64,000 nucleotides of DNA from Ampullaceana balthica (lineage: Eukaryota; Mollusca; Gastropoda; Lymnaeidae). A program made the translations under genes and the position numbers. The notes beneath the pieces are model-generated. The model was given only the letters and a program-made list of their open reading frames with translations. It was not told the DNA's origin and searched no databases. This document shows, in pieces, positions 47,651 to 58,695 of the stretch (positions within the stretch are counted from its first letter, which is position 1; each line of letters starts with the position of its first letter). The stretch spans positions 603,905-667,904 of the forward strand of contig CALYLW010000067.1 in the NCBI GenBank assembly GCA_944989445.1, written 5' to 3'.

Positions 47651-49258
47651 TTACTGGCTGCCAAGGTGTTGGGGAAAGCAAGTGTCCTTGCAGTAGTGGA
47701 TCTGGCACACATCACACCCATATGAGCTCTCAACAGCTCTTCCAGCAGGTGTACGTCGTTTTGCCAATTTGCAGCTGACGCAGGCCTTTTTGCGCCCTTG
47801 AAACTTCACAAGTTTGTGGGTGCTCACATTTTCAACTGCCACTGTCTTGCTTTTCCTCTTAGAGGCTGCCTTCTTTCTGCAAACGTAGCCTGCAATCAGC
47901 TGGTCTGAGAGGTCAAGGCGGTAGTCCAAGAGGGTGTACTGCTTGCTGGGCTTCGGTACGCACTTGTCAAACAAAATGAAGGCGTTGTTGACGGTGCTGT
48001 CGAAAACAAAGCTCAGCAAGTACCTCCAGTACTTTCTGCATTTCTTGATGGTACTGTAGTATTGCATAATTTGTTCTGCTTTACGCACACCTCTCATGCT
48101 CTTGTTGTACAGCTTGACAACGGCAGGACAAGGTACAGCAACTTTGGTGCGCCGTCGGCGATCCCAGCGTATCACTCGGCCCATGGTGTGTGAGGTGTTG
48201 CTTGACAAGAGGACAACATCTCTCTTGTCATGCCACACAGTGGCAATGAGTCCATCCTTCTGGTAGACCTCATGCTCCCCTTGCTTCAGCTTCCTTTTAT
48301 TTTTGAATGCTTCTGGAAGGTGTTTTCTGTTTGCTCGCACGGTTGAAGCAGCATATGTCTTTTCACGAAGAAGGCCGACAAGAAGAGCAACCGATGAAAA
48401 ATAATTGTCAAAGTACAGGTGGTGGTATTTGCCAAAGAAGGGTGAAGCCAGTTTCATCACCACATCATGGCCTAAGCCCTGATGAGTGTCATCACCTCTT
48501 TTGCCACAGTACACATCAAACTGGAGCAAGTAGCCAGTAGCGGATTCGTAGGCACAGCAGATTTTCATACCCCTCATGACTGGTTTTACTGGCACGAACT
48601 GTTTCAGAGTACTTCTGTTTTTGAAAGGGACCATTGCCTCATCAATGCTGATGTCTCTCATTGGCTTGTAGCAGGCAAGAAAGGTTCTGTTAGCCATATC
48701 CAGAAGTGGTCTGATCTTGGAAAGCCTGTCATTGCCTGCTGGTTGTGTGTCGTCCACAACGTGAAGATACTCCCCAAGCTTTCTGAATCGTTTCAGTGAC
48801 ATCACCTTGTTTATTCCGGGTACACCAAGCATGTCATCTGATGACCAGTACATCTCTTCCCTCGGTAGTTTGTGTATTCCTATGAGGATAAGCAATCCAA
48901 AGTAGGCCTTGATTTCTGGTACACTTGTTTCGTGCCACTCACTGTCCCCATATTTCTTCTCCGCAGTCTTCTGCATTGCATATTCGTTCGTTTGGTCCAC
49001 TATTGTCTTGAATATTTCTTCTTCAAACAACTGATAGAAATAAGAGATCTGCCGGTCATCATTTACATTGACATTTGCTCCAGTTTCTTGCTGAAAATGT
49101 TCGATTGGCAATGGTGTTGTACTTGTGCTCCACTCACTTTCATCCCCAAAAGCCTCATCCTCCTCCTCTTCACTTTCCTGCCAGTCTGAAAGATCGGATG
49201 TATGCGCGCTACTGACACTAATGTCACTACCGATCTCTTCCTCCGACTCAAAGTCCAT
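47651..49258 (-). CDS. piggyBac-derived transposase (PGBD-like), intact ORF, 535 aa
   Basis: The first in-frame ATG is at 49258 (a TTG 12 codons upstream is ignored), giving a single-exon 535-aa protein. The N-terminus is acidic (DWQESEEEEDEAFGDE), followed by the DDE_Tnp_1_7 core. The first catalytic Asp is in SIDEAMVPFK (Asp206) and the second in LYFDNYFSS (Asp284). Where active piggyBacs have GVDxxDQ this protein has GVRKAEQ (Arg392, Glu395), so both C-terminal acidic residues are changed. A C-terminal Cys/His domain (CVSC ... CDVCQIHYCKDTCF) is intact. No TTAA/CCC termini are evident nearby. It lies between zinc-finger exons 17 and 18, same strand. It is either a recently inactivated insertion or a domesticated gene. 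Confidence 0.88.
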   Translation of the reverse strand: MDFESEEEIGSDISVSSAHTSDLSDWQESEEEEDEAFGDESEWSTSTTPLPIEHFQQETGANVNVNDDRQISYFYQLFEEEIFKTIVDQTNEYAMQKTAEKKYGDSEWHETSVPEIKAYFGLLILIGIHKLPREEMYWSSDDMLGVPGINKVMSLKRFRKLGEYLHVVDDTQPAGNDRLSKIRPLLDMANRTFLACYKPMRDISIDEAMVPFKNRSTLKQFVPVKPVMRGMKICCAYESATGYLLQFDVYCGKRGDDTHQGLGHDVVMKLASPFFGKYHHLYFDNYFSSVALLVGLLREKTYAASTVRANRKHLPEAFKNKRKLKQGEHEVYQKDGLIATVWHDKRDVVLLSSNTSHTMGRVIRWDRRRRTKVAVPCPAVVKLYNKSMRGVRKAEQIMQYYSTIKKCRKYWRYLLSFVFDSTVNNAFILFDKCVPKPSKQYTLLDYRLDLSDQLIAGYVCRKKAASKRKSKTVAVENVSTHKLVKFQGRKKACVSCKLAKRRTPAGRAVESSYGCDVCQIHYCKDTCFPQHLGSQ

Positions 49259-49651
49259 TTCTTTCACCTCAATGTGTTGATGGTTTACTTGCAAATAAAG
49301 ACATGGAGAAAGTGGTCATTGGTAATAAATAATACATTTTATGTAATGTAAGTGAAAACATTCTGGTAATAAAGCATTAAAAATTAATTTTTGAACAATG
49401 ATAATTCTGTAACATTAGCCATGCCTTAAATAAACATGTCTAAAATAAAATCATCCTAAAGCAAAGAGATTAAATAAATTGGCAAACACAAATGACTAAA
49501 TTCTAAAAATGCCAACATTCGAAACATGAGATACCCGATACAAAAGGAATTAGCAACTTCAGGTTAGTATTTTTAAAGTCATGAGCATAATATTAAAACC
49601 AAATAGATCTAGATAAAACTGCAGTAGAATCACTTTTTAAAATTCGCCAAC
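49259..49651. other. 5' flank of the piggyBac ORF
   Basis: AT-rich sequence with no piggyBac-type CCCTAG terminus or TTAA pair. It may hold the promoter if the ORF is expressed on its own. Confidence 0.35.
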
Positions 49652-50118
49652 TTATTTTCTGCATGTACTGAGATGAAATGTGAATATATCTTGCTCATAT
49701 GAATGAAATGTTACTAAGCAAACAGGACAGAGTAACATTTTGTGCACATTTGTAACATGGTCTTTAAGATGGTGCTTGTGCTTGAACTTAAAATCACAAA
49801 TAGGGCATACAAAATTCCTTCCCTTGTGAGCCTCCATGTGAAAACCAAGGCCTCCTCTGCTTCGAAATATTTTACCACAAATTGTGCAACTTAACTGTAG
49901 GTGGGCATGAGACAAATGCCATTGATAAGATTCTGGAGTGTAAAATTCCTGTGTGCACTGCGAACATCTTATCCTGTTAGCAGTCTCAGAAGTTGCATGT
50001 ATATTCATTGGAGGAAATGGAAGGTTTTGTGAAGATGTTGCCTGAAACTTTGACCTTATAGGGAGTTGAGGGTAACGATGATTATTTCTGTATGCTTGCC
50101 GGTCAACAGGAAAAAAGT
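49652..50118 (-). CDS. Zinc-finger terminal exon 17
   Basis: Acceptor TGTATTTCAG|AC; 154 aa. Fingers start at Cys51 (CSQC, an unusual YTPESYQWH helix region), then CTICGKIFRSRGGLGFH, then CPICDFKFKHKHHLKDH. The final C2HC has a 14-residue loop (CPVC...HLSTC), longer than the usual 12. The KHHLK helix links it with exons 1, 3 and 18. The gap to exon 16 is 222 bp. Confidence 0.87.
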
Positions 50119-50340
50119 CTGAAATACAAAAAAAGGCCCTGAATACCAATAAGCCTAAAAACCTAATGAGTGATTAAATTTATCACTTAAAATTGTGCAC
50201 AGGGTAAAATAAACTAAAGATTCATCTTACAAATAAGCAGAAGCAAGTCCCATGGAACATTCTAACTATGTTTAAATTGAGCCTTTAACCAAGAGACGAA
50301 GACTCGTTTTAGTGCTCATAACAAAGCAAAATATTACCAC

Positions 50341-50804
50341 CTAGCTGCAGTGTAATACATGCTGATGAAATTCTAAGCCCAAGTTTAATGCCTTTGAGCA
50401 GACAGGACACAAGGCCAATTTATGAATATTTTTAAGATGGTTTTTTAGGTGTCCCTTTTGTTTGAACTTGAAATCACATATTGGACACATAAACTTTCTC
50501 CCCTCATGGGCTTGCACATGGTTCATTAGACCTGAAGATGTCAGAAAACCTTTTCCACAAAGTTCACACCAAAAAGGCATTTCATTTTTGTGATACTGTG
50601 CTATGTGTTGTTTTATTTTAATGCTGCTCTGTGGGATAACTTCTCTGCAGTATAAACATTTTCCATATTGAGCCAAAGGGAATGGACTCTGTTTTCCATC
50701 AAAATGTTTAGGTTGTTTATGAGGGTAAAGATGATGTTGGTCGGTAGACGAGCTTTGATGCCCATCATCATAAATGTAAGAATGATGTTCCTGCAATTCA
50801 GCTT
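50341..50804 (-). CDS. Zinc-finger terminal exon 16
   Basis: Acceptor TTTTATTTCAG|AA; 153 aa. The linker is rich in His, Tyr and Gln. Fingers start at Cys49 (CLYC, with one extra residue before the first His), then CELCGKGFLTSSGL, then CPICDFKFKQKGHLKNH. It closes with CPVC...HVLHC. The third finger is almost the same as that of exon 17 up to FKFK, suggesting shared ancestry. Confidence 0.87.
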
Positions 50805-50998
50805 CTGAAATAAAAAAAAAGGAAGTCTGATTTTCGCTTTCCAGTCCCTATATTCACATCAATAGTCACTATGTGCAACTTTTCATTTGAAAAGTAGTGG
50901 ATTCAATTTTAAACCCACATATCATGTACTGGAATTGTACTTTCTCTTACAATAACTTTTATGAAAAATACTTAATACACAGTTTACCAACTAACATA

Positions 50999-51459
50999 TC
51001 AATTCCCATTTTCATTTCTACTTATTCCCCGACAGTGAAGTACATGGTAATTAAATTCTTGATCCAATGAGAATATTTGTAAGCAAGTCATGCACTGCGA
51101 TTTCTTATGCACATTATTGAGGTGTCGTTTAACCTTTCCTTTCTGGGATAGTTTTGCCCCACAAATTGGGCATGGAAATGTTTTGCCTTCATGAGCCTGC
51201 TTGTGAAGATCAAGCCCAAGGCGAGATTGGTAGCCCTTCCCACAAAGGGAGCAGATGAATGGCAACTGATGGCCATGATTTCGTACAAGATGTGTGGTGA
51301 GCTCACGCCTATTCATAAATATCTCTGGGCAATATTGACAATGTGTGTAAGATTGGGACATCATCCTCAGTCTAAAACTATTCGTTCTATGAGAAGGTGT
51401 AGAAAAATTATCTTGTGTGGTGCTAGAGCTTGAATGGTGCAACTTTACAACATTGTCCT
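50999..51459 (-). CDS. Zinc-finger terminal exon 15
   Basis: Acceptor TTTATTTCAG|AG; 152 aa. Fingers start at Cys40 (CQYCPEIFMNRRELTTH), then CSLCGKGYQSRLGLDLH, then CPICGAKLSQKGKVKRH. It closes with CMTC...HVLHC and a short RGISRNENGN tail after the last finger, a longer tail than in most exons. Confidence 0.87.
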
Positions 51460-51713
51460 CTGAAATAAAATAAATGGTCTCAAGATAATTTAATAAACTT
51501 TTTAAAGTTTCCATAGAAGAATGTTAAGAACAGTATGTGTCCTTTGCTCAACATAAATTTTATGATTGAAACTGAAAGAACTGAAGGCAGTATGTTGTAA
51601 AAAATAATAATAAATTAAATCATCGAAAAAACAAGTTGTTGGTCAGAATTTTTTTTTAATGTGTAACAATTCTAATGAAACCACATAACATATTTTAAAC
51701 AAAATAAAATCAT

Positions 51714-52132
51714 TTACATTGATGGCCCTTGACAATGTAAAACATGTTTATCATAATCTTGGCCCACTCTGAACACAGCAGAGCATGTGAGACACTGAGA
51801 CATGCCATGAACCCCGCGAAGGTGCAGTTTAATTGTTCCTTTTTGAGTAAACTTTGAATCACAAATGGGACAGAGATATGATTTCCCTTTGTGTCCTCCC
51901 ATGTGAAGGTTCAGTCCAGTGGAAGTCAGATAGCCTTTCCCACAAAATGAGCAAACATAAGGGTTTTGTATGCCATGAGTATGAAACATGTGTTTATTTA
52001 GTACAAAATAATCCTCGAAAATTATTCTACAGTGCTGACACTGTAAATTAGCTGTTGCACTTTTCACTCTTCTGTTTGCTCTTGGGTGTTGTCGTGCTGG
52101 AGAAAATGATTTTGCAATGGAAAATTTCTCAC
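51714..52132 (-). CDS. Zinc-finger terminal exon 14
   Basis: Acceptor TTTTAATTTCAG|GT; 138 aa, the shortest exon product, with a basic linker (ARQHPRANRRVK). Fingers start at Cys31 (CQHC), then CSFCGKGYLTSTGLNLH, then CPICDSKFTQKGTIKLH, and CLTC...HVLHC. A candidate small exon (52311-52223) ends 90 bp upstream in the matching phase and would add Gly at the junction. Confidence 0.87.
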
Positions 52133-52222
52133 CTGAAATTAAAAGATTATAAAAATTCACTCATTTGCTAAACTTTAATAGTCATTATAAATATACACTG
52201 GGCATGGAACATAATTACATAC

Positions 52223-52311
52223 CATCAACAAGTGAAGGGGAAAATAATGCACAAGATTCTATCAATTCTCTTAAAAATGAGTTGGCATCCATAGAAAACT
52301 GCTGACAGCAC
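52223..52311 (-). CDS. Candidate short exon inside the array, phase-1 donor
   Basis: An open segment reads QQFSMDANSFLRELIES, then CALFSPSLVD, and ends GATG|GTATGT. The final G is the first base of a codon, exactly what the zinc-finger exons need. The upstream boundary may be TTAAG|G at 52311, or the exon may be a first exon starting at ATG 52292. The 90-bp intron to exon 14 is short but possible. It has no known domain. It could mark an internal promoter or a private exon of isoform 14. Confidence 0.45.
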
Positions 52312-52911
52312 CTTAACATTAAAAAAAATACAAATAACATATTGATCTTTATCAAAACAGTCTCACACAATAACAATGAAAATCAAAGCTTATTTTAAAA
52401 ACTATACCTGAATTTTTTTTTCAGATATAGGTAATAAAGACTTAATACAAAGTACAACTCTTGGTTTTTATTATTATTATTTTTTTTATAATGGTATTTC
52501 AAATGTTTTTGTTCAGTAGCTTTGATGAACATAGCTCAATTCTAAAAAACAAACAAAAACTTTTAAAGAAAACAAAATCTAGAATATAATATTACAGCGC
52601 ACATTATGATAATAAAACTATTATAAATTAACCAAATTGAATCATGTGAAAATTATAAGTAATATTTAAGATAATCTAAAAAGCCCCATAATTTATAACC
52701 TATGTCAAGAATAAAAAATAAATAATTACAATCTTTTTATTGATAAACTACCTTACAATTATATTTAGAGATTTTTATTAAAGTTAAAACAGCAGCAGCA
52801 ATGATAAAAAAAATATTTAAAAAATGCAGGTAATAGGTATCAACATTCACTTATTTATCAACATAAGAATGTGGCTTTAAAAAGTACAAAGATACAATTT
52901 AGGAACAATAT
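52312..52911. other. AT-rich gap between exons 13 and 14
   Basis: About 600 bp of AT-rich sequence with poly-T and poly-A runs. No finger remnants are seen. If 52292 is a first exon, its promoter would be here. Confidence 0.35.
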
Positions 52912-53342
52912 TTAGGAACCACAATATAAATTATGTTCAGCAAGAGAGGGACCAATTTTGATTATCAGTGAGCAAGAAGGGCATTGTGCCGACTGATGGA
53001 CAAACTTGAGATGCCGTTTCAACGTAAAATTGCGAGAGAATTTGTTATCACAAACAGGACAGGCAACTGTTTTCCCTTGATGCATATCCATATGATTACT
53101 TAATCCAGCCTGGCTCTGATATCCTCTCTTACAAATAGTACATGTGTACGGCATAGATTCACCATGCAATTTTGATATGTGAGCTTTCAGGCAATCTGAT
53201 GGGAAAGCTTGAAAACAAATTGGGCATGTTTCACATACAGGGAACGACCCAACCTCTCGACTTCCAAAGCTTCCTTGTTTAGAATGACTAACTGTTCTCC
53301 AATTATGCAAGACATGTTGTTGTCGTAGAGGCACAGGCACAT
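52912..53342 (-). CDS. Zinc-finger terminal exon 13
   Basis: Acceptor TTTGCTTTCAG|AT; 142 aa. Fingers start at Cys39 (CPICFQAFPSDCLKAH), where the loop is one residue shorter than usual, then CTICKRGYQSQAGLSNH, then CPVCDNKFSRNFTLKRH, and CPSC...HNLYC. Its helices and short first finger group it with exons 10-12. An open frame continues upstream of the acceptor to 53520, but that part overlaps the end of exon 12 and is intronic here. Confidence 0.86.
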
Positions 53343-53428
53343 CTGAAAGCAAAGAAGTGTTTATATTCATTTTTTTCTGTTTAATGGCTCTAACTGCATC
53401 AAAATGAGCACATTCCACTAGCATTACA

Positions 53429-53922
53429 TCATTTGATACAGTACAAAAGGTGCCGGTTGTAAACTGGACCAGTTTCAAACATATCTGAACATTTTGGACA
53501 TTGTGCACAGTTGTGAACAAATTTCATGTGTCTTTTTAAATGATAATTCCTAAAAAATCTTTTTTCACACACTGGACAGAGAGCATTTTTTCCTTTATGA
53601 AGATCCATGTGACTAATTAAGCCAGTAATGCTTTTGTAGCCACGTTCACATATATCGCATGAAAAAGGCATGGTCTTGCCATGGAGTTCTGAAATATGAG
53701 CTTTTAAATGTCTCTCAGGGATCATTTGTGAACAATTGGGACAAGAAATATTTTCTGATTCAGAATAGCTGCTTTTCATCCTGATGTTATGAGATGAATA
53801 TGTACTGCTTTTATCATTGGTGAAATTGCTGGCCAAATTATGGCTATTTGTTGCTTGCATTGTGGATTCACTTCTGGCACCTGGATACATATAGTGGCTT
53901 TGTTGTCTTTGTCCAAATTCAC
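53429..53922 (-). CDS. Zinc-finger terminal exon 12
   Basis: Acceptor TTTGATTTCAG|GT; 163 aa. The linker has MYPGARSESTMQAT and YSSHN, shared with exon 11. Fingers start at Cys60 (CPNCSQMIPERHLKAH), then CDICERGYKSITGLISH (identical in exon 11), then CPVCEKRFFRNYHLKRH, and CPKC...HLLYC. Its 5' half matches exon 11 while its 3' half does not. Confidence 0.87.
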
Positions 53923-54005
53923 CTGAAATCAAAGAGTAATGGATGGAGGTATATAAGGACTACTTTATACTTTGTAAGGGACATTTATAAAAATTATTTA
54001 TCAAT

Positions 54006-54496
54006 CTATTTTTTACAATAAATTAGATGCAAATTGTATTCATGGCCAGCTTTAAAAGTAGAGTGGCAGTTGGGACATAGTGATGATTTGTGAACAAGTC
54101 TCATGTGTCGATTCATTGTGAAACTTCGAGAAAACTTTTTATCACAAATCAGACATTTGAATAATTTTCCTCTATGTAGATCCATGTGACTGATCAAGCC
54201 AGTAATACTTTTGTAACCTCGTTCACAAATGTCACAAGAGAAAGGCATGGTCTTTCCATGAAGTTCTGAAATATGAGCTTTTAAGTATCTGTTTGGAATC
54301 ATCTTTAGACAATGGGGACAAAGAACATCTGCTTCAGAGTTGCCGGACAGCATCCTGTCATTGTGAGATGAGTATGTATTGGTTTTAAAAGAGTTGAAAT
54401 TGGATGTCCCATTATTGCTTAAAGTTGCTTGCATTGTCGAGTCACTTCTGGAATCAGGGTACATATGGTGGCTTTCATGTTTATGTCCAAATCCAC
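54006..54496 (-). CDS. Zinc-finger terminal exon 11 (hybrid of 10 and 12)
   Basis: Acceptor TCTGATTTCAG|GT; 162 aa. The linker and first two fingers (from Cys59) follow exon 12, including ISELHGKTMPFSCDICERGY. After MDLHRGK the sequence follows exon 10: FSRSFTMNRHMRLVHKSS and HLIYCKK up to the stop. The upstream intron resembles that of exon 12, and the sequence at the stop resembles exon 10. See the finding on unequal crossing-over. Confidence 0.88.
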
Positions 54497-55124
54497 CTGA
54501 AATCAGAGTAATTAAGGAAGTATTTAAGGACTATATACATTCTACGAGGCATAATACACATACAAGTATATTAACCAGGCACGATTTTTCAAATAACTTG
54601 AATTTTATTCATTTCCAGGTTTGTATGTAAGAACAATTGCACTGGAAATATTAATATTACATGAGATTATGTCAATGTATCCATTCCGAGTTTCAGAAAA
54701 GAAATTACATCAATTTGAAGGACATCCGTGAGACTAAAATTGATCCATGTGTTTAAAATTGACACCTAACAAAATTATTGGTGCCTGCTTAAAATGCTGG
54801 ATGAGAAAAGGATTATTTTCCATCAAGCCCTAGAAGCTCATGTTAAAATAAAGTGCAACATATTTTAACTGGTATGAACCCGAGTTGACAGATGTCTTTC
54901 ATCCTGCTTTAATTTTATGAGATAAGTTTGTTTTTTGGTTTTTATTAGATAAAATTAGATATCTTCATATGGCTAAGATTAGGTTGCGGGTCGAATCCCT
55001 TGTAGGCCAGAATAACTTGACTTGAATTTTTCCAATCCCTTTTTCAGTTAGACCAAGATTGTGATCATAACTACATCCCATAAGGCAATATAGGCATAAA
55101 AAACGTGTATCACTCTGGCACAAA

Positions 55125-55603
55125 CTATTTTTTACAATAGATGAGATGCAGATTGTATTCAGGACCAGTCTTGTAAGTAGAGTGGCAGTTAGGGCATTGT
55201 GATGATTTGTGAACAAGTCTCATATGTCGATTCATAGTGAAGCTTCGAGAAAATTTATTATCACAAATGGGGCATTTTATAAATTTCCCTTGGTGGAGAT
55301 CCATGTGACGAGAAAGTCCTAGGCTTGTTTCATAGCCTCTACTACACAGAGAGCAGACAAAAGGCATTGCAGATCCATGATTATGTGAAATATGAACACG
55401 AAGGTTTCCTTTGAAAAATGACTGGAAGCAATAAGGGCAAGTTACAGTAGCAAATTGTGATTGGCCAAAATCTTGATGATCTTCAGCTAGCTGGACTTTA
55501 ACACCTTTAGATGATGTTGGCCTGCCTGGAGCAGGCAGTTCATGTCCGTATGGACCAGCAAAACGTCCTAGGTCATAACGGAAAACTTTCCTTGATGTGG
55601 CAC
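55125..55603 (-). CDS. Zinc-finger terminal exon 10
   Basis: Acceptor TTTTGATTTCAG|GT; 158 aa with a Gly/Pro-rich linker unlike its neighbours. Fingers start at Cys55 (CPYCFQSFFKGNLRVH), then CSLCSRGYETSLGLSRH, then CPICDNKFSRSFTMNRH, and CPNC...HLIYC. The last two fingers are nearly identical to those of exon 11. The gap to exon 11 is about 630 bp without features. Confidence 0.88.
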
Positions 55604-55931
55604 CTGAAATCAAAAGAATGTTGAAATTCAGTGGTCCACTTCAGTCCTCAGAATACACTCATGGTAGATAAAACCAAATATTTAGTTTTTGTCAGCAGAT
55701 TCAAAGGAAGCCTTTAAAATCACGTATGCAATACTAAAATTTTAAGGAAATTTGATGTAAGGATCCAACTAAAGCAAAAGCATTAGGTTAATAATGAAAT
55801 GTATTCATCTTCAAAACATTAAAACTTCTTAGAAAATTTAACAGGTAACATGCAAAAATGAAATTGTTTAATTGTTGGGTTTTTTTGGGGGGGGGTGGAA
55901 GTAACACTGATGATTATAAATCTTCATTGTG

Positions 55932-56359
55932 TCAAGAGATGCCAGCCATCCCAAAGTTGCCACATTTGAGCACATGTTGGTTGAATTCAAAACCCAGCTT
56001 AAATAGCATTGAGCAAGTTGTACATTGCTCTAAACCATGAACAGTTCTTAAATGAGGCTTGATGGTGAATTTTTGAGTAAACCTGGAATCGCATATAGGA
56101 CATGTGAAAGTTTTTCCACGGTGAGATTGCATGTGACGAGCTAGTCCTGATGGGCTGAGATAGCCTCGTCCACATAATGAACATGAAAAGGGCATCTGGT
56201 CATTGTGGAGGTTTGTCATGTGTGATCGAAAATATGACATGTCTGGGAAAGTCTCTTTACAGAATGGGCAATAAGTGGATCCTGGTGACTGATTGAAAGT
56301 GGCTCCAAAACTAGTGTTGGAGAATCTCTTTTGTTTCCGTCTTTGTTGACAATGCATAT
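55932..56359 (-). CDS. Zinc-finger terminal exon 9
   Basis: Acceptor TTTCTTTCAG|AT; 141 aa with a short linker. Fingers start at Cys30 (CPFCKETFPDMSYFRSH), then CSLCGRGYLSPSGLARH, then CPICDSRFTQKFTIKPH, and CTTC...HVLKC. Fingers 2 and 3 are close to those of exon 8, suggesting a local duplication. Confidence 0.87.
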
Positions 56360-56613
56360 CTGAAAGAAATAAAATCCAGAATCTTCCTGTGGTACTCTAA
56401 ATTCTAAACAGCGTGTCATTTTTTAATTTAATATAAAAATAAGTTTACTGATTCAAAGCAACACATTAATTATGAGTTCACACAATTTGTAATTGAAATG
56501 AACTTAAATAATGTCAGACAACATTATTTACTAAATCACACACCAAGCCTCATACTATTCAAAGCACAATATTCAAATAATTATCCAAATATGCATGATT
56601 ACATAAGAACACA

Positions 56614-57131
56614 TTAAAACCAATTCTTAATCTGATTATTGCCTTGACTTGAATTTCCACAATTTAACACATGTTGATCAAATTCATGTCCAATTTTCAG
56701 CACATTAGAGCAATTCATACATTTAGCCAACTTGTGGACAGCACGCAAATGAGCTTTAATGGAGAATTTTTGTGTAAATTTTACACTGCAAACAGGACAC
56801 ATAAATGTTTTCCCTTTATGAGACTGCATATGGTGAGCCAAGCCCCGAGGTGTTTGATAACCTCTGCCACACAAAGTACATGATAAAGGTGCACTATTTG
56901 GATGATATTTAAAAATGTGTTCTTTGAGGTAGGCTGAACCTCTTAAAACATGAGAACAAACTGGGCATGATAAATCTGTTGAAGCTAAACAGTCAAATTT
57001 TGTAAGCTGAGTTCTTTGTGTTCCAGATAGATTATATCCTGCCTGGTTTGAGGGATATTGAACCGGTGCAACAGAACTTGAAAAATAACCCCTTTGATGA
57101 TTTTGAAATAAGTGACTTGATTCCATTACCT
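56614..57131 (-). CDS. Zinc-finger terminal exon 8
   Basis: Acceptor TTATCTTTCAG|AG; 171 aa. The linker is rich in aromatic residues and Gln. Fingers start at Cys55 (CPVCSHVLRGSAYLKEH), then CTLCGRGYQTPRGLAHH, then CPVCSVKFTQKFSIKAH, and CMNC...HVLNC, with an 11-residue tail. Upstream lies the largest gap in the proximal half, 57132-58151, which is AT-rich and empty. Confidence 0.87.
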
Positions 57132-58151
57132 CTGAAAGATAAATTATTTTTTGTTAAAATAGTTTTGCTACTTCACAAAACCATTTTTCAAGGCAAAAAA
57201 TCAATTAAAAAATCATGGATTTTATGGTGAAAATATCACACTGCAACACGTTTAATTTGTTTTTGAATATATCTACTTTAGGTTTTAAATCAATTGTTGA
57301 ACAAAATTCAGAGTGGACATTGAATTTGTTTTACCATTATTTTTGAAATTATTTTTATTGTTTTGTATTTACAGTCTTAAATTTAATTAACAAATTTTGT
57401 CTATATAAAAAAACCAACTATTTGTTGTTTAAGAAATTCTTTCCTTTATTTCAAAAAAAGTTAATTTGAAAAATGAAGAAAGGGGAAGACGGGCACATCA
57501 TCTAAAAATAAATAAATAAAAATATAATAAAATTTGACAAAAAACAAAATATCAATACCATTTCAATATTGTTCATTTTTCCTTTTTAATTTGTTTATAT
57601 TATGTACATACAATTTTCTATTTAAAAAAAACATAACATCATTAACAAATCTTTCATGTTTAAAAAGTAAATATTACATACATAGTTGCACTATTTATGG
57701 ATAGCTATAAAGTAAAAGAGAGATTGGGGAAGAATAACAGCCATTATTCTTTACCTTTAAGGTTGTACAGAAATATAATCAATAAGGTAAACATGAAAAT
57801 GTTGCAACAAAACATGTTTTGGTGTGCTATTTATTTTCAGGCTACCACCTATCTTGTTTAGCAAATTTATTTCTACAAAGCCTGATTGTCATCTCAACAA
57901 AAATTATTATAAAATTATCCCCCAAAAATATAATTTTTGTAATAGTTATGGATATGTTAAAGTGTATATTCAATTTACAGCAGATTTTAAAAAAGGTAAA
58001 GATCTTTAAAAGGTAAAGATCTTTAAAAAGTTAATCCAGGAAACCAAACAAAAAAAATTTGTTACACAAAGAAATATTTATGTAATTAATGAGTTTATAT
58101 TAATTTCTCATCACATATAAAAAGAAATAAAACTTAACTAAATGAAAATAA
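57132..58151. other. Empty AT-rich gap in the array
   Basis: About 1 kb between exons 7 and 8 without finger remnants. A direct duplication of AAAGGTAAAGATCTTTAAAA lies at about 57993-58029. Confidence 0.45.
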
Positions 58152-58597
58152 TCAAGTTTTGCATCTAACAACATGCTGTGTATAGTCTTGCCCAAGTTTG
58201 AATATTCCACTACATGATGGACATTTGGCTGACTTATGAAGCTTTTTAACATGCATTTTTAATGAGGAGTCCCTTGTAAAACTCTGATCGCAAACTGTAC
58301 AGTTGAAAGTTTTCCCAATATGCCTCTGCATATGATAATGTAATCCCATAATAGACTGGTATCCTTTGCCACACAATTTGCATTTGAATTGCACATGTTG
58401 ACTAGATAAGTGATTTTTAAGGCTAAAGTTGTCCAAGAAAATTTCATGGCAGTGTTGACACTGATATTCTGAGGCCAGAGGAAAGTTCTTGTGATGTGAA
58501 GAATTTAGACCTGACGAAGGGTGTAACCTTGAATAGGGAGCGGATGCTCGGATACGTTGCAATGTGTTGACTTCTTGCTTATTGGCGTAAGTGGGGC
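58152..58597 (-). CDS. Zinc-finger terminal exon 7
   Basis: Acceptor AATCTGTTTCAG|GC; 147 aa. Fingers start at Cys46 (CQHCHEIFLDNFSLKNH), then CKLCGKGYQSIMGLHYH, then CTVCDQSFTRDSSLKMH, and CPSC...HVVRC. The linker between fingers 1 and 2 is about five residues shorter than in other exons (QHVQFKC). It is most similar to exon 6. Confidence 0.87.
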
Positions 58598-58695
58598 CTG
58601 AAACAGATTAAATATCATATTTCTAGTTTGAGTCATAACTTTTTCCATCATTAGAGTAACTCCAAACCAATACATGATAATATTTCCCAGAAACG

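Noticed and set aside
53343..53520. N-terminal extension of zinc-finger exon 13
   Set aside because: The open frame upstream of the acceptor overlaps the 3' end of exon 12 in another frame, and the TTTCAG at 53343-53348 fits the other exons exactly.
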